Positions 13,486 through 27,183 of a stretch of DNA of 64,000 nucleotides are shown one piece after another. The first letter of the stretch is position 1, and every line of letters starts with the position of its first letter. This stretch comes from Anseranas semipalmata (Eukaryota > Chordata > Aves > Anseriformes > Anseranatidae): the NCBI GenBank assembly GCA_013399115.1, contig VXAA01000972.1, positions 63,004-127,003 of the forward strand, read 5' to 3'. The position numbers were made by a program, and so were the translations under genes. The notes beneath the pieces are model-generated. The model worked only from the letters and a program-made list of their open reading frames with translations, had not been told where the DNA came from and did no database searches.

Positions 13486-15824
13486 CTGCAATTAAAACCA
13501 CTGCTAGGATGGCTTCCATACTAACCTGAGCACAGGATATCACTCAGCAATTACAAAAAGGAACCTGTGGTTAGGTCAAGGCAACAACCAGTCAGAGAGT
13601 GCTCAGTTTTTAAAAAAAGAAGCCAAGCACCACTGTAATATAGCTCATAAATCATATACTTGCTCCTGCAGTTGCACTGCTTAAGCAAGTGAGAGTAGAT
13701 ATAATGAATTCCCCAAATCATATACATTTTGGCTGAATTCAAACAGCAACGACAGCCTAATACTGCTATCAACTCTCTCATTCACTCAAGTGGCATGTTG
13801 AATCCAGGGGCCCCAAATCTGCTGTTGATCTGAGAGGGTATCAATACAGTGCCATGGGCTGAAATCTGTTCCTCACTCCTTTTCTCTCTGAAAAGCTAGG
13901 GTACTACCCACACCAACTACATTGAAAGATCATGAAGGCTGAAAAGTCACGCACCAAAAAGCCCGTGCAACATTAATTTGGGTAGGCATTATGATATAGT
14001 CCAGCTCCCTCAGATTACATTCAAGGGGCTTAACCACTTGGTGAGACAGTGCCTTACCCACATTCTACACTTTTGCAGAAAAATGAAATCCTGCATATAA
14101 ACTGTTTCACTACACAATTCCAAATACCTCCCAAAACTGCTTCAGCTTGTGCACTGAATAAGCCAGGAGAGCAGACAAAAAAACCATCAGGCGATGAGAT
14201 AACTAATACTATTACAGTGCATATTCACAAGCAGAGTGAACTGAAAGTGTTTTGAAGGCCTTGATTTTGGCATTTCCCTATTCTATGTCTGTCTTTGCAA
14301 TCACAATAGACCTACTGTAGCTGATCCATATATATGTGTGAGACGTACTTATGTATTATGCATTTGTAAGTTGTTTGTTTTGCATGCCTAACCTCACCGT
14401 GATTCAGGAAAACCAAAGTTAGAAGCACAAGCTCCTTATATAGTAAAGGAAACATCTCCAGGAAGAACTGATTTAATAGACCTTGGATGATGACCTAAAG
14501 TGGATGTTCTGAAAACCTCCTTAAAGCATTAAGTTTTTCCTACCTATTCTAAATATATATCTTCTTCCTCAGTTAAGCCGAAGGTCTGCTTAATTCACAC
14601 ATTTAATTGACACAAAGAAATGAAAGAAACAGATGGCTAGAGGCCAGTGTTCAAGCAGTCTGGTTGTGCAAAACACTGCACACTTCCAATGTGTACACGA
14701 GGAAGCAGCGTGTGAAAGGGAGATGAATAGGGATTTATCTGGAAAAAAAAGGAAAACACAATGGATATCATACAAGAAACTTAAATGGGCAATTGAACCT
14801 GGATCCTCAGGACTGAGTGATACTGATCACACGTGTGACCAAAGAAACCACGCTGACAAGAATAGCTGCAGTCAGCCTGCACAAGCCAGGAGCCAGTTTC
14901 AGAACATATGGCAAAACAAATGATTCAATGCAATCTGCTCATTCTGCTGCTTCCTCCAAATATTGCTGTACTAACATCCTCTGCTTTTTGCCTTATTACA
15001 TAGTGTTACTATTTAAGAGCATGGAAAACACCTGTATGGATGACAGAGACCTACAGAATTACTAGCATGATAAGCTGTTGTGGAAATTCTCATGTTGTTT
15101 GCATAGATCAGCTTAAGTTGTTTACACATATCTTGCTCTTTGCTTGTGAGAGAGAAAGGAAGAGAAAGGAAAGCTGGCAGGACTGTCCTGCTTGCTCATT
15201 TTCCTTTCTCCCAGCTGTGCACATGGTCAGGCAAAAAAGGATGCATTCTTCCAGTGCATCTCTGGATTCCACACCAGGCACCCCAGCTCCCAGCCAGCAT
15301 CCCCGTCTTTAGTTCTGTGAGGTTCATGACAAGAAGTTTCACCATTTAAACCCCCAAACATCTACACTCAGACCTATAATTTCCCAAGCTAAAAATCTCA
15401 GTAAGCAATGGAAGGTTTGGGCTTTTGCATTTAAAACATTTTCCATTTATAGATGTGGCTATACAAATAAATAACCAAACACACCAGCAAGTAGCAACAT
15501 TTGAGATGTCCGTGTTGCCACAACCCATCCGTCTAGCATGAGTCTTATCATGTTTATTATTGTAAGAGACACAGACTTCCTGAAGAACCAAACTCTATTG
15601 ACTATAAGAAAACTCTAGTACACTTTTTTTAAATGAATGTCTACCTCTTCATGGCAAAGGGAGGACATTTGAAAGCTTGAACCTTAAATACTGAGACAGG
15701 GGGAAATAAAAAAATATTGCAAGGTTTTTGTTTAGGTTTGTTCTTTAAAGCTCAGGATTTAAAAACAAATCTAACCATTTCTGGGGATCTTAAGCAGGTG
15801 TATTCAAATTGATAGATTGCTCTC

Positions 15825-15895
15825 AGTTTCACCAAGGTTCTTTTCCTGGTTCTGCCAGTAACCTGCTGTGTAACCTTGGATTATCCTCCCTTCTC
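15825..15895 (+). repeat. MIR-like SINE fragment
   Basis: CTGGTTCTGCCAGTAACCTG then CTGTGTAACCTTGGAT matches the core of MIR SINEs (consensus about CCGGCTCTGCCACTTACTAG then CTGTGTGACCTTGGGC). It is ancient and short, in PPIL2 intron 12. Confidence 0.5.
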
Positions 15896-16993
15896 TGTGC
15901 TCTTCCTTCTTTTTTCTCTCTGCCTTCCTTATCCAGTCACTTTTTGGGTCACTATAACCCTGATCCTTTGAAGCTCTCAACACATACCTTGACATGTTGT
16001 AAATTGCTCCGCTAAAATGTATGGAACTACTCAAGAGCACACTTACACATACAGTAGTATAATACATAAAATTATATATACACGTATTACAATAGATAGC
16101 TGAGTCTGGAACCCTAATGAACATGGATGCAACACAGCTATTACATACAATTCATGTGTTTGAATACACACTGATCAAGCAGAACGAAACAGTTCTATGT
16201 AAGATATCTACATAATCCATAATTATGACATCCATAATTTGACGTACAAATAGCAAACAGATTTTGCCATTTCAGTGCTGTGAGCTTTTTGAGAGACAGA
16301 GTGAGACTGGCAAAATGGGGGACTTAAATTTGTACTTGACAGTTCAAATAGTTTTAAATGGGCTGATAGAGCCGGAAAGCTCCATAATTCTGAATTAGAA
16401 CATATGAATGAGAGACGTTTAAAATAAGTGAAGCTAAAATAAAGAAATAAAAAGCTAAAATAAGTGAAGCTAGCCTGTTTGCACAAGAGTACAGGCAAGG
16501 TACCAGCAAAGGAGATAAGACCACAATGCTGGTCTTGAGTCTCTTGTTCTTAAAGGCAAGAACCTCCACTCAAAAACTGAAAGAGAAGCATCCCAAAATC
16601 CCTACTTTACTAATACGTGATTCCTGTCCACCGCCTCAAAAGATGTAAAATTTCTTCAACTATAATACTTACATACATCTACCCCTCAAGAGGCGACCTC
16701 TGTTCACCTCATGCCATCTCTTCTAAGTAAACAGCAGCAAGGGAAGTGCATTCACTCCTGCAACAATTCCCTGGCTCTCTGAATCTTCTAGAGTATTTTG
16801 AAATACGAAGAGTATCTTGAAAGACGAAACCTCCATACGTGCAAACACACCAAAATTACTGAAAGCTAATTATTTACCTGTATCTATTACAACTACACAC
16901 TACTCCCATCTTTGTTCTTTTCCATTGTTAGCTCCTATTATATTTGTTATCTAGACAAAAATTAGAAGATTCAGCCTGTGGGGCATACAGTAC

Positions 16994-17100
16994 CATGTCA
17001 CAGTGCAGCTCCAAGTTTAAGTCTCCTTTATTAGTGTGAAGTCGTACATAGCCCTTCTTCTTCACATATTTGTATCTTACAACATCTTCATCAATAGCAG
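16994..17100 (-). CDS. PPIL2: PPIL2 exon 12 (cyclophilin domain start)
   Basis: Encodes about residues 264-299: AIDEDVVRYKYVKKKGYVRL followed by HTNKGDLNLELHCDM. GYVRLHTNKGDLNLELHCD is the first beta hairpin of the cyclophilin fold. The acceptor is TTACAG|CTG. The donor ATG|GTACTG is weak and opens a 13.3 kb intron. Confidence 0.97.
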
Positions 17101-18312
17101 CTGTAATAAAGCAAAAAGCAATAATCAGCTCTCTGGAAATTTATTCATTGATCAGCAAACAAATTACTAGACTCTACTGTCTGACCTGTTCCTCTGGGAT
17201 ACTGGGTCTTCAGGGATTGCACTCGGCAATTTTTCTACGATAACCTCACATTAATCTCTGTGCAAAACACTTTCCATTACAGAAAGCCAGGAGCTCCTCG
17301 AGAGCCAACAATATCATCTATATTTTTAAGTCACAAAAGCATTCAATATTACATACTATAATTTTCAAGTAATGTCTACCAATCATGGACATTACTTTGA
17401 AACCAAATTGTTTCTTGTCAAACTTGGAAACCAAGCAGGTAGTCATCAGTCAACCACAAATTGCTGACATATGAGAACCTACCCAGTTCTGAAAACAAAT
17501 GAAGCTAAATTACTGGAAACATTACTGGAAATTCACACCAAAGGATCAGTCTAGAATGTTTCCACTTCCACTGTTTCAAAATGTCCAGTTAGTCAAATAC
17601 TTTCAACACTCAAAGATTCATCTGCAAATCATTGTAATTCACCAAGTAAAGGAACTGAACCTGGTAAAAATGTAGTTTTAGCAATGTGTTTAATCTTTGC
17701 AAAAGTGTGTGACACACTTCTATATTTTAGTGCCAAAAGACAGACTTATCTCTTCAACTGGGAATACTAATGGCTCAGCTATTTAATCAATGTTCAATTT
17801 GAATAAATTCCATAGATTTATATTGAGGCTAGAAAATGAAATAAAAACTCTATATTATTAAAATGCATTTTAGTGTAGAATATCACTTTGAAAAGCAGTA
17901 AATCAAAAGTTATCACCACAAAATTTGCTGTCATTCTCACCAATACCAGGTTACGCCAAAAAGGTAGTAAAGATTTTGTATGAAATTTGAGTAGAGATTA
18001 TACTTCACTGCTAACTAACCAAATACCCCAGTTTGTGGTCCCTGGGCATAGAAAATACCTTATTAATTTCAGTTCAACATAAGTAACTGCCATTCAAAAG
18101 ACAAAGCTAATTTGTAACTGCTTCATTATTTTCAGAATGAGCTTACTTGAAAGTATGGATATATCTGCTCAGGGAATACATTTCCAAGGCATCGTTACTG
18201 GCCAATTATCAATGCATTCCTTCAGTCCCCATAAATGTATGTGTGCTAGGGAGCACATGTTAAAACTGGAAAGTAAGTAAACAGCTTGTAGGTAGGTAGT
18301 TCTGCTTCATAC
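17101..18312. other. PPIL2: PPIL2 intron 11
   Basis: 1.2 kb of AT-rich unique sequence. Nothing recognised. Confidence 0.6.
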
Positions 18313-18388
18313 CTGCTTCATGGGTAGTTTCAGGTACCATTGCAGTTGAGGTGAAGGAAGCACTTACCGCTCCAGTGGAATAGTGAGC
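18313..18388 (-). CDS. PPIL2: PPIL2 exon 11
   Basis: Encodes AHYSTGAVSASFTSTAMVPE then TTHEA (about residues 239-263). The acceptor is GAACAG|GCT and the donor GCAG|GTATGA. A second, better-matching donor sequence, GCG|GTAAGTG, lies inside the exon after codon 7 (see findings). Confidence 0.97.
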
Positions 18389-19983
18389 CTGTTCGCAGAG
18401 GAAAAAGCAAGAGAAAAAGACAATAGATTTTAGAATTTACCTATTTAAGACACTAGATAAGCACTAGATACTATATAAGCACTGGAAACACACAAACGTC
18501 ATTTATGTTATCCTTCTGAAGGCAAACTTTCCGCTCAAGCTCCTATAGAAAGAAACAAATATCTAATGTAGTGATATTTCTCCATCTGTTACCCATAACA
18601 TTTCCTCTGATGAAACTCTAGTTAAGGCTGCCCAGGCACTGAGCTGAAGGGTCTTACTGCTTCCACAACAATTTAATACATTACTATGCAAAGATTTTAT
18701 TATCAGAATTTATTTGTATGTCCGCAGGTGGAGATATGAAAGGAGTACTGCTGGCAAGACATCTGTAAAATTCTCCAACATTGCTGAGTAAGTGGAAGGA
18801 AAATCCAATGAACCACAGAGACGCTGCAGAGGAAAACAAACCAACCCCCCATCCCACACACACAGGCCCTTCTGCGTGCAGAGGCACTGTCCCATGGCTC
18901 TATTTTGAGCTTTGCAATTCTTCTGCAGAAAGGAAATGTGAACATCACACATGGATTTTATAGTAAATTACAAAGACCTAATAAAGCCAGAGATACTTTT
19001 AGCAACTCTGGGGTAAAGCCTCACAGAGAATACAGGTTTAAGTCACAGGCCAATGCTCTGTCCATCAGGTTACACTGCACGCTATGCAAGTTTATAGTTT
19101 ACCCATCCACATGATTAGCTAACAGTCTGACTCTCCAACATATGTAGAGTTCATCATTGCCTCTTACCTCCTTTTTTTCCTCCCTAAATCTGTTGTTTTC
19201 CTATAATGCTATGACATCCTGAAAACAGGGCAAATGTGATCCTACCCATATGTCACATACACTCACTAACTAAACTATCACTAAACCTCCTCATAAAAAG
19301 CCATATGCTGCATTACTATTCATTTTTGTGTAAGTATAATCAAAGCATGGAGATACATACATCCCAGAATTATTAAAAAAGACAACTGTCTTGCTCATTT
19401 CAAACAGCCTTTGATGTAGGAAATCTAGGTGCAGATGAATGTTTCTTTTGACGACCATGAACACACAGTAACATGCACCTGGAAGAACATCTTTTAAAAT
19501 ATTCCACTAAAACCCCTGCATTACAGTGGAAAAAATAGTGAAGCAGCTGTAGTTGATTTATGTATTTGCCCATATCAGAAATGATTCACTTGCACTGCCC
19601 TTAAGGTGTGTTCTCTCTGCCAATAACTGCAGGAAGCAATGATAAACAAATTCAAAGCAAGAGATTACAACCTGGGAAAAAAGGTTCTGCCAACACATAC
19701 ATCATAACCACATCAGAAAGATTCCTCCTTATTGTGCTCCTTTTCTAAAACATTTAGGTTCATTTATAATGATTTTAACAAAGAGAAATTCACTGACATA
19801 TACAATGTATTTCTACAGAATCCTAATATGATTCTTATATTCTCATCTATGATAAACTTCCATGTAACAGAAAACATAGGGAGTAATGTCTGTTTATATT
19901 GCAATATAGTGTCTAAGCTGAAAAACATCTATTACTTCTTCAAGAAATATATCAGTGCCAAAGTACAAATTAAGTCAACTTAC
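18389..19983. other. PPIL2: PPIL2 intron 10
   Basis: 1.6 kb. Contains the MIR-like fragment near 19.05 kb; otherwise nothing recognised. Confidence 0.6.
19015..19085 (-). repeat. MIR-like SINE fragment
   Basis: CAGGCCAATGCTCTGTCCAT then CAGGTTACACTGC is the reverse complement of a tRNA-related SINE 5' end of the same kind as the fragment near 12 kb. It lies in PPIL2 intron 10. Confidence 0.5.
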
Positions 19984-20144
19984 TGCATTCAGCTTATCCA
20001 CTTTCTTCTTTTCAGGAGCCTTCATAGTAGCTGCTAGAATATCATCGCCTTTGAACTCCTTATAAAGCTCCAGTAAAGTCTCTCGGGTCTCTGCATTTGT
20101 ATTTTTCAAATAGTATGATGGATCTAATTTTGCTTTTTCTTCAT
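19984..20144 (-). CDS. PPIL2: PPIL2 exon 10
   Basis: Encodes about residues 185-238, running from EEKAKLDPSYYLKNTNAETR to APEKKKVDKLNA. This charged, helix-prone linker is highly conserved in PPIL2. The acceptor is TTATATAG|ATG and the donor GCA|GTAAGT. The open frame runs into intron on both sides, so the methionine seen upstream is not a start. Confidence 0.98.
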
Positions 20145-21538
20145 CTATATAAGACAAAGTTAAATCATTCAGAATTAGAAGACAAATTCTACATTGTTCT
20201 CATTCAGCTTACTACGTACCTTGTTATACAAAATTCTTCCAGATATTATTTCAACTTTTTTTTTTTAAAGTCTAGTAACTATGTTTATTCCTGCAGAAAC
20301 AGTAACAAGTAGCAATGCATAACACTAAAGACAGGATAACCTGAAATACCACATAATACCAATATGATGATGTAGAAGAAAAGAAAAATCAACTTCAAAT
20401 CAATTACTGCAAAAACTTCTTTGAAACCACTAGAAATGATCTAAGTTCATGCAAGTCTAATCAAATTACTTTTATAGAACAATAAAGACAAGATACAGAT
20501 GGGTACAATATAAACTTCTGTCCTTTGTCTCTTTACTGAATGACCAAGTCTGTGACGCAAAAATCCCAGAATCAGATCTTTACTGTGACACCAGGGGGAG
20601 GACACTGGTGGAGTAGACTGTAGAATTTCATTATTATTATTTCTTTCTTCTTAAACAAGTTTCACTTGTACTCTGTCTTGGCATGCCAAGTATTTGCTGA
20701 AAATTAAATATTCCATCTCTGAGATACTACCCTCCAAAAATAAGTGAGTAATAGAGATGCTTGCTTGCAGAATTAGTAGGTTTAAAGAGATGAGCACAGT
20801 AAGACTCAGAAAAACATACCATACTTAGAATCAGCAATTACACCTCCTTTGAAACAATTCTAAAGGAAACCCCAAGGGCATAGAAGATAATTTTTTTCCT
20901 TCAACCATGTAACATTAGTTGATATCACTAAGCATTTAGTTATCGAAGAATCACACAAAAAAAAAAAGCAAAGCAAATTACTTAGTTGTGATATCCACAA
21001 AGAAAAACAAAAAAAGGCATTTTGTTTTTGACTGAAATAATTCTAGGACTATTTTAGAAATATCAATCTAACTTGGAAGATGTCTATGTTATCCAGACAG
21101 AAGGATGGACAACACATTGTTGATACAGTTAAATGCATGAAACAGTGCCTAGCACACAGCAGATGAGAGTAGCCTATGAGAAGATGTTTTCTTGTCTTGG
21201 TTCTGGTACAAGGCTAACAGACTTTTTAGCAAATTATTTTTCCTTCTCTTCTCAATTCTCTCTTGTACCTACTTTTAAAGGACATGGAAAACTTTCTGTG
21301 CCTGTACAGCACTCAGACACAGTTAATGATTTCTCAAAGAATCACATCTGTTTCAAAATTTATCAACACTTTTTGATGTGAAAGGGGCAGTTTCAACATG
21401 TTTCCAAGAAGCTTTCAAAGTTACCATCAGCCACTGAGGGATACTCATCCATAAAATAGTGTCAATCCCATAATATAGTCTTTAGAATTGGCATATATGG
21501 GCTGGTGTTTTCTCAGCCTACCTTCAACTCATCCTTAC
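20145..21538. other. PPIL2: PPIL2 intron 9
   Basis: 1.4 kb. Possible MIR tail (ACAGTGCCTAGCACACAGCA near 21142); nothing else recognised. Confidence 0.5.
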
Positions 21539-21614
21539 CTGGATCAATTACTTTTATGTTGTTCTTAACATGAAAGAAGTTAGAGACATTGAATTTATCC
21601 AAGTTTGTTGGATC
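21539..21614 (-). CDS. PPIL2: PPIL2 exon 9
   Basis: Encodes about residues 160-184 (DPTNLDKFNVSNFFHVKNNI then KVIDP) in the linker between U-box and cyclophilin domain. The acceptor is TTTTCAG|GAT and the donor CCAG|GTAAGG. Confidence 0.97.
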
Positions 21615-24600
21615 CTGAAAATAATGATTAAGAAAAATATCAGAGAGCTTTGTAGGCACCCATTTCATGCAACAGATTAGTTTGAAGGGTATTCACCACC
21701 ATAATAAACCAACAGGGAGAGAGAATACATACCATACTCTCCAAACCACAGAAAGATTGAAAAAATACACAACTTCTTAAAGCAATCAACCCCAACAGGC
21801 AACAGCAATAAGCCTGCTTACAGTAGGCTCTTCAGAGAGTCTGGAATTCAGTCCCAAACATAATATTACACACATTTTGCCTACAGAAATTACTAACAGA
21901 CCTAAGCTGAGTCTATCCTATACTAGTGAGAAAAAAAGACCATGCAGCTGCAATACCCCTGATTCTTTCCTTCATTCTGTGGTTTGGTATAACATCCAAG
22001 CAAATTCACATCAGCTATCTCCTTCTATTTATAACAGTGTGCCTGATTTACACATGCTCTGTGAACTTTTGTAATTCATTTCAAAATACAAATAAACTTT
22101 AGAGCAAGTCTTTGCAGTCAGAACTGTGTTTTTTTTTTTTTTTAATAGTGAAATCTGTGCTTATAGAATTACTTTAAAAAATATATATAAAAACAGCAAT
22201 GAAAAGTTGTATTATGAAAACTCTGTTCAATGACCACTCAAGGAAAAAAGCAAAAATACACAGCCCATTAACTGTCTTTATACAATCTCTACGCAAATTT
22301 CTGCACAAATTTGACCTTTTGTTAGAGAGCGAGACAAGGAATGCTTACTGGTGATCCAGGTTACATTATACTATTACTAAAAAGTCCTTAATCCTCCCTT
22401 TTACAGTGACTTCAAGGTTTTTTCCTTGAGCTCCTCTGCAGCACAGAAAGGTCAAAACATCAGCCCAGGACAGCCCAGGAATTTCAGGAAATTGCATCTT
22501 ACAGAAAACAATTTGAAACCTAAAATATCTTAATAATATGCTACAGTTGTAAGTTCAGGAAAAAAAATATTGCAAAATATTATGCATAGGACTATAACAC
22601 TGACACAAGTAGTATTACCCCAAATAAATTTAACAAAGCTTCTCAATCCACTCCTGTTGTTAAGAAGTTCTGACAATTCCATCTCTGCTAAAAGTCATGA
22701 TTAATACAAGCAGAGCTGGTAGCTCCATCACTTATTAAATGATCTAATTATGCCTTTCATTCATACCTGAAATTGTATGCTTCCATCAGAGGGTACATTT
22801 TTAGTTTTAGTGCTGGTATTAAAACCAAAACACATTTATGAAATCAAGCTGTGCTAGTCTGCACCCTAATGATGACCTCCTGGCTTTCTTTGGTTCCCTT
22901 TACTAATCACCATGTACATAATCATTTTCCATTGTTTGCTGCCCCACTACACCCACTTCGATAGATCTTCATCTAGACATGGACTGCCAAAAAATAGATC
23001 TTTTATCTTTAAAATCTTGCAGTAGAAACAGATCATCTTTAAATAAATCTGCTAAGGAACAGGAAATTTGGACCTGTCCTTTAACCTTTTTTATACCCTC
23101 TGACTCCTGCACTCAGGCATGTCTATTATTTTGTGTCAGTAAAAATATGATCATCCTCACATATATTTTTATGTATGTATGAATAGAGATAATTCCAGCC
23201 TTGCTCTCTGACAATCAACGAGATGCACAGAGTGAGTCTGGACAAAGGGCTCAGCGTGTTTCCAGAAGACACAGATTGCCTCCTCCCATTCTTCACTAAC
23301 GATGAACTGCAGCTTTCACTGACAGAAATCATCACCTTGCACATAAATGTGCCACCGCTAAAGGTGAAGAAGGGAAGACTGCTTCTCCTTTCCAGGAAAG
23401 GAAGAAAATAATCCATGTATTAATATTAATGCAGACAAGTGGATTTATAGCAATCCACTTTTCTGCCATTCATGGCAAAGCTGAAGGGCAAGACTGACTC
23501 CTGAAACAGACTGCTCATGAAGAAAAAATGAGAGGGGAGAGAGGGCAGGAGACAGCAGTAAAGATTAAGCAGATAACTTCACTATGTTCCTCTAAATAAA
23601 GCTTCTAGATTTACTGATTTATACTTTGTTCAAAATTAAATAAAACTATATTGTAATTACCACTGCCTTAAGAAACCAAATGTTTGTGCTCAGGGTAGTA
23701 TGACTCAGATTAGTTCAAACTGTTTTGCAGCCACAATTCATTCAGATGTTTACTAGCTTAACTAGCCTAATTGCTGGCATTGAGCAAAAATGTTTATGTT
23801 CTCCCTCCCTGCGAGGTATTTCTCAGGGCTCTCCAAATCACCACTGGCCTCCCCATAGGCGACTCGCCCATCCTGGTATGAAGGGTGCTAAAGTCCACAG
23901 TGCAGCCTCCTCTCCTTGCACACCACAGCCGTTCCGCTGAGACACCCGGGACAACCCCAAACCACCACGACAGAACTGAGACCCAGGTCCTATGCCCTGT
24001 TCTTCATCACGTTCAGGTGGGCTGCCTTGATGAAAGGTTTGATTTACAGTAGTTTCCTTTGTGCTCCTGATTCCACAAATCGGGAGTCACTACACAGTGA
24101 GAAGGCAGACAATCCAAATGCCTATTCCAAAACCATGTTCCCTCTGAGTGGAAAACAAAACAACACAAAAAACAGTTCCTCAGTTGAAACTGAAGGGTCA
24201 TCTTACAAGGACACCTAGGACAAGTGGCAGACTGACTCCTCCCTCTAAAATACAGCATTGTGATACACTAGAAGTTTAATTACAACTAGATAAATGTGCA
24301 TACTAAGCGTGACAGTACTGCAGCGAATGTTAACTTAAACACAAGAAACCATTTGCTCCTACTCTCCCCAGGAGCAGAACCACATCTGACCAGTCCGACC
24401 TGCACTGCAGGGATCACAAACCACTTCCTTACTGATGGTAAAGATTCCTACAACACAAGATATGCATCTTTCAGGTAGCTTTATATAAATTTGCACATAT
24501 AAGTGTGCACACTTTTTTCTTCAGTTGAGGAAGAAAACTGTCTAAACATTAATAATTAGCCTGCCAAGTTCCTCTCATTGCATTGATGACAGTTACTGGG

Positions 24601-24681
24601 CACAGGATCATAACAGCCAAAGCAAGACTGGCATGCCGACACTTCAGTGACAGGCAGGCTGACGTCCCTGCCTCATCAACG

Positions 24682-24750
24682 CCGTGAGCTCTGCTGAACT
24701 ATCGGCCTCTCCTGTTCGGTGAGAGGCCAGCCTCACGGGGGACAGAGCTC
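24682..24750. other. Nested GC-rich inverted repeats (possible RNA structure)
   Basis: An inner hairpin GGCCTCTC (24704-24711) with GAGAGGCC (24721-24728) sits inside CCGTGAG (24682-24688) paired with CTCACGG (24732-24738). An alternative outer pair, GAGCTCTG (24686-24693) with CAGAGCTC (24743-24750), shares three bases and so competes with it. It lies in PPIL2 intron 8. Function unknown. Confidence 0.4.
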
Positions 24751-27149
24751 CCACTCCTGTTACAATTAAGGTCTAAAACCTGAAGGCCTAAAGAAATAAG
24801 TTCTGTGTAAGTGCACAGAAACCAGAAGGTAAGATGAACCATGAAGAGTAAATTGGTCTACTTTTCTTTGTCTTAGCATGTTTAAAAATATGTATTCAAC
24901 TTACCATGGGTAACAGTCTTAGGGTCTTTCTTATTAAGGCTACAAACTATAAACTGAAGTTTAGCAAATTACTAACACAGATATAGACTTCAAAGGGTTG
25001 CTAACAATCATGACTATTGAGAATCTCATATTTGATGTTTTCCTGAAAGCTGACCTCTGAAAACAACCTCAAGTTTTATTCCACTTTTTTTTTCCTATCA
25101 TTTTTTGGTTTCACCTGTTCAGGGAAACAGCTCAAACCCTATCAATCTGAAGCACCATATGCACAATCTCCCAAAAGAGCAGGTTAAAACCAGCACAGTT
25201 TTAGATCATGTGATGTCTTAGAGGCCTGATTCCTCTCTTACCATTCAGCTGGCCACACTGTTTACTGAATTATCTTCAGGAATGTTACCTTCAAATTTAG
25301 AAGTATAAAACCCATATTACCTTCCTTGATAAAACCAGATTCCAGGCACATTAAACTTAAGAGAAGCTTTCAACACATTTTAATAAAATATCATTACTGC
25401 TTTCCAAACAATTCCCAGGTGTTATTTAAGTTTGAACACTGTATTTCTGGATAAAGGCACTCAGCCCAAGCAGGCAGCCTCCCCCCTGGCTACAAGCAGC
25501 CTTGGACGCAGTCTCCTCAAGGGCTTTGCCTGGACTGGAGAATGAGGTGGGAGAACACCTATAGCTTTGGATTTTCTCTCCAGATCGGGGCCATAATCAC
25601 CCTCCTACCCTCTTAGCTGAGAAGCAGCTCACACAGACCACAGCGCACTGTGCCATGCCACTCTGCTCATGCATTTGTGCAGGATTCGTTCTCAAAGAGC
25701 CCTCACCCACAACGGAGAGAAAGGCTGCTCTGACCTCCTGTCACACACAGCAAATGAGAAAGAGCTCAGGAGTGAAATATCAATTAACAGTGTGCAGCTC
25801 GGCTACCTCCAACTTAGTTCATTAGTTATGCTTCCTGCCACAAATGCCAATGGTGTTTAACAGCTTGTCAGGAACCATGTCTTGTCCACGGCTGATTAGC
25901 TTGAACAGAAACAGTAAAATCGACACAAGGAAGCATGTCAACAGTACGTGCAGCAAACCTTTAAAAATAACAGCAAACATTTAAAACATTTAAAAATTAA
26001 AAATTTCAAAGTAAAATGATGAACAGCAATATTATCAGAATGGGAAGCAGACAAAGGAGGTAAGAACACTGCAAACAAGCTTCAACAGTACCAGCTTTCC
26101 TATTACAGACACCCTGTCCCTACAGATCTCTAAGTGCTTTACATCATATCTTACCCATTAAGTAGAACTAATAAGTCTTGAAGTACTTGAGCTGTCTGTC
26201 ATCTGGAAGCACATTTATGACATTTGCAAGGAATGCTGTGTTAGGATAAGCTGATCATCATTCAAGGTAAAAGTACAAATGAATTTAGAGTTATGAGAAA
26301 CATTGGACAAATTATATTAGCAATACTCCATTTAGAAGAGATATGAACCAGTACAGTTGAGAGAAAAAAAATATCTGAAATACTGATAGTAAAGAGAAAG
26401 AACTTGAGAAAAGTAACACCTGCACTGTAGAAGATGGAAAGCTTGACTGCAGTTTGTGGCAAGATCACACACCTAAGAAGAGGAAAATACAACTTGAGTG
26501 TAAAAAGCTACAGTCTAAAAGAACGCAGTCGTACTAATACTGCTGGAACACAGGCAGGGTTTCATGTCAAATAATACCATGTGTACTTTTGTCTTTGTCA
26601 GCAAAATATTAAACCACAATCCATGACATCTTTTGCCTGAATAACTACATTAAAGTTTATTTCAGAGTCAATTCCAATTTTGGTAATTCATCTCGCGCAC
26701 CAGGATATGGTATTATTCTTTACCTCCTGCCCCTAGCGGCTGGAAAACATCACCATAGGTTGATGAAAAACTGCCATGCCATGCCCCAGGACATTTGCAT
26801 TTCAACAGGGAGCAAAGCAATTTCTGCATATGTAAGTGCAGGAAGCACTGTGGACTCCTTTGCAAAGAGAAGCATATCATAGACCTAAGATAGTGTTATT
26901 AGTGATTAAAGATGTGATTGTTGTTGTTGTTGTTTTTTAATTCCAGATCCAAAATAATTTGCCCTTTCTAACAAGTAAGCTTAAAAACAAAAGGACACAA
27001 AAAACTATCACTAAAAATGAAAGAGTCCAGCTGAGATGGTGCTCACCAAAAAAGATAACAGGGATGGGTTGTGATCAGTGTTTGAACAATGTTTATCACT
27101 GAGAATGGAACAAAAAGAATTTTATACAATTCTCTCTCTTCTGGAAAGA

Positions 27150-27152
<3 letters not shown>

Positions 27153-27179
<27 letters not shown>
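27153..27179. repeat. (T)27 homopolymer
   Basis: Run of 27 T in PPIL2 intron 8. No recognisable SINE body is attached on either side. Confidence 0.95.

Positions 27180-27183
<4 letters not shown>

Larger units (their letters stand above)
3666..16993. other. PPIL2: PPIL2 intron 12 (13.3 kb)
   Basis: Contains (A)22, several MIR-like fragments (about 7.6, 11.7, 12.0 and 15.8 kb), the 12-bp hairpin at 8361, and a short tandem copy of AAAATAAGTGAAGCTA (16421-16436 and 16457-16472). A long open frame at 9966-10460 (minus) has no family likeness. No gene is supported inside. Confidence 0.6.

Noticed and set aside
22979..23416. Overlapping open frames on both strands near 23.2 kb
   Set aside because: Short, no family likeness, no paired splice sites; mirror-strand coincidence.
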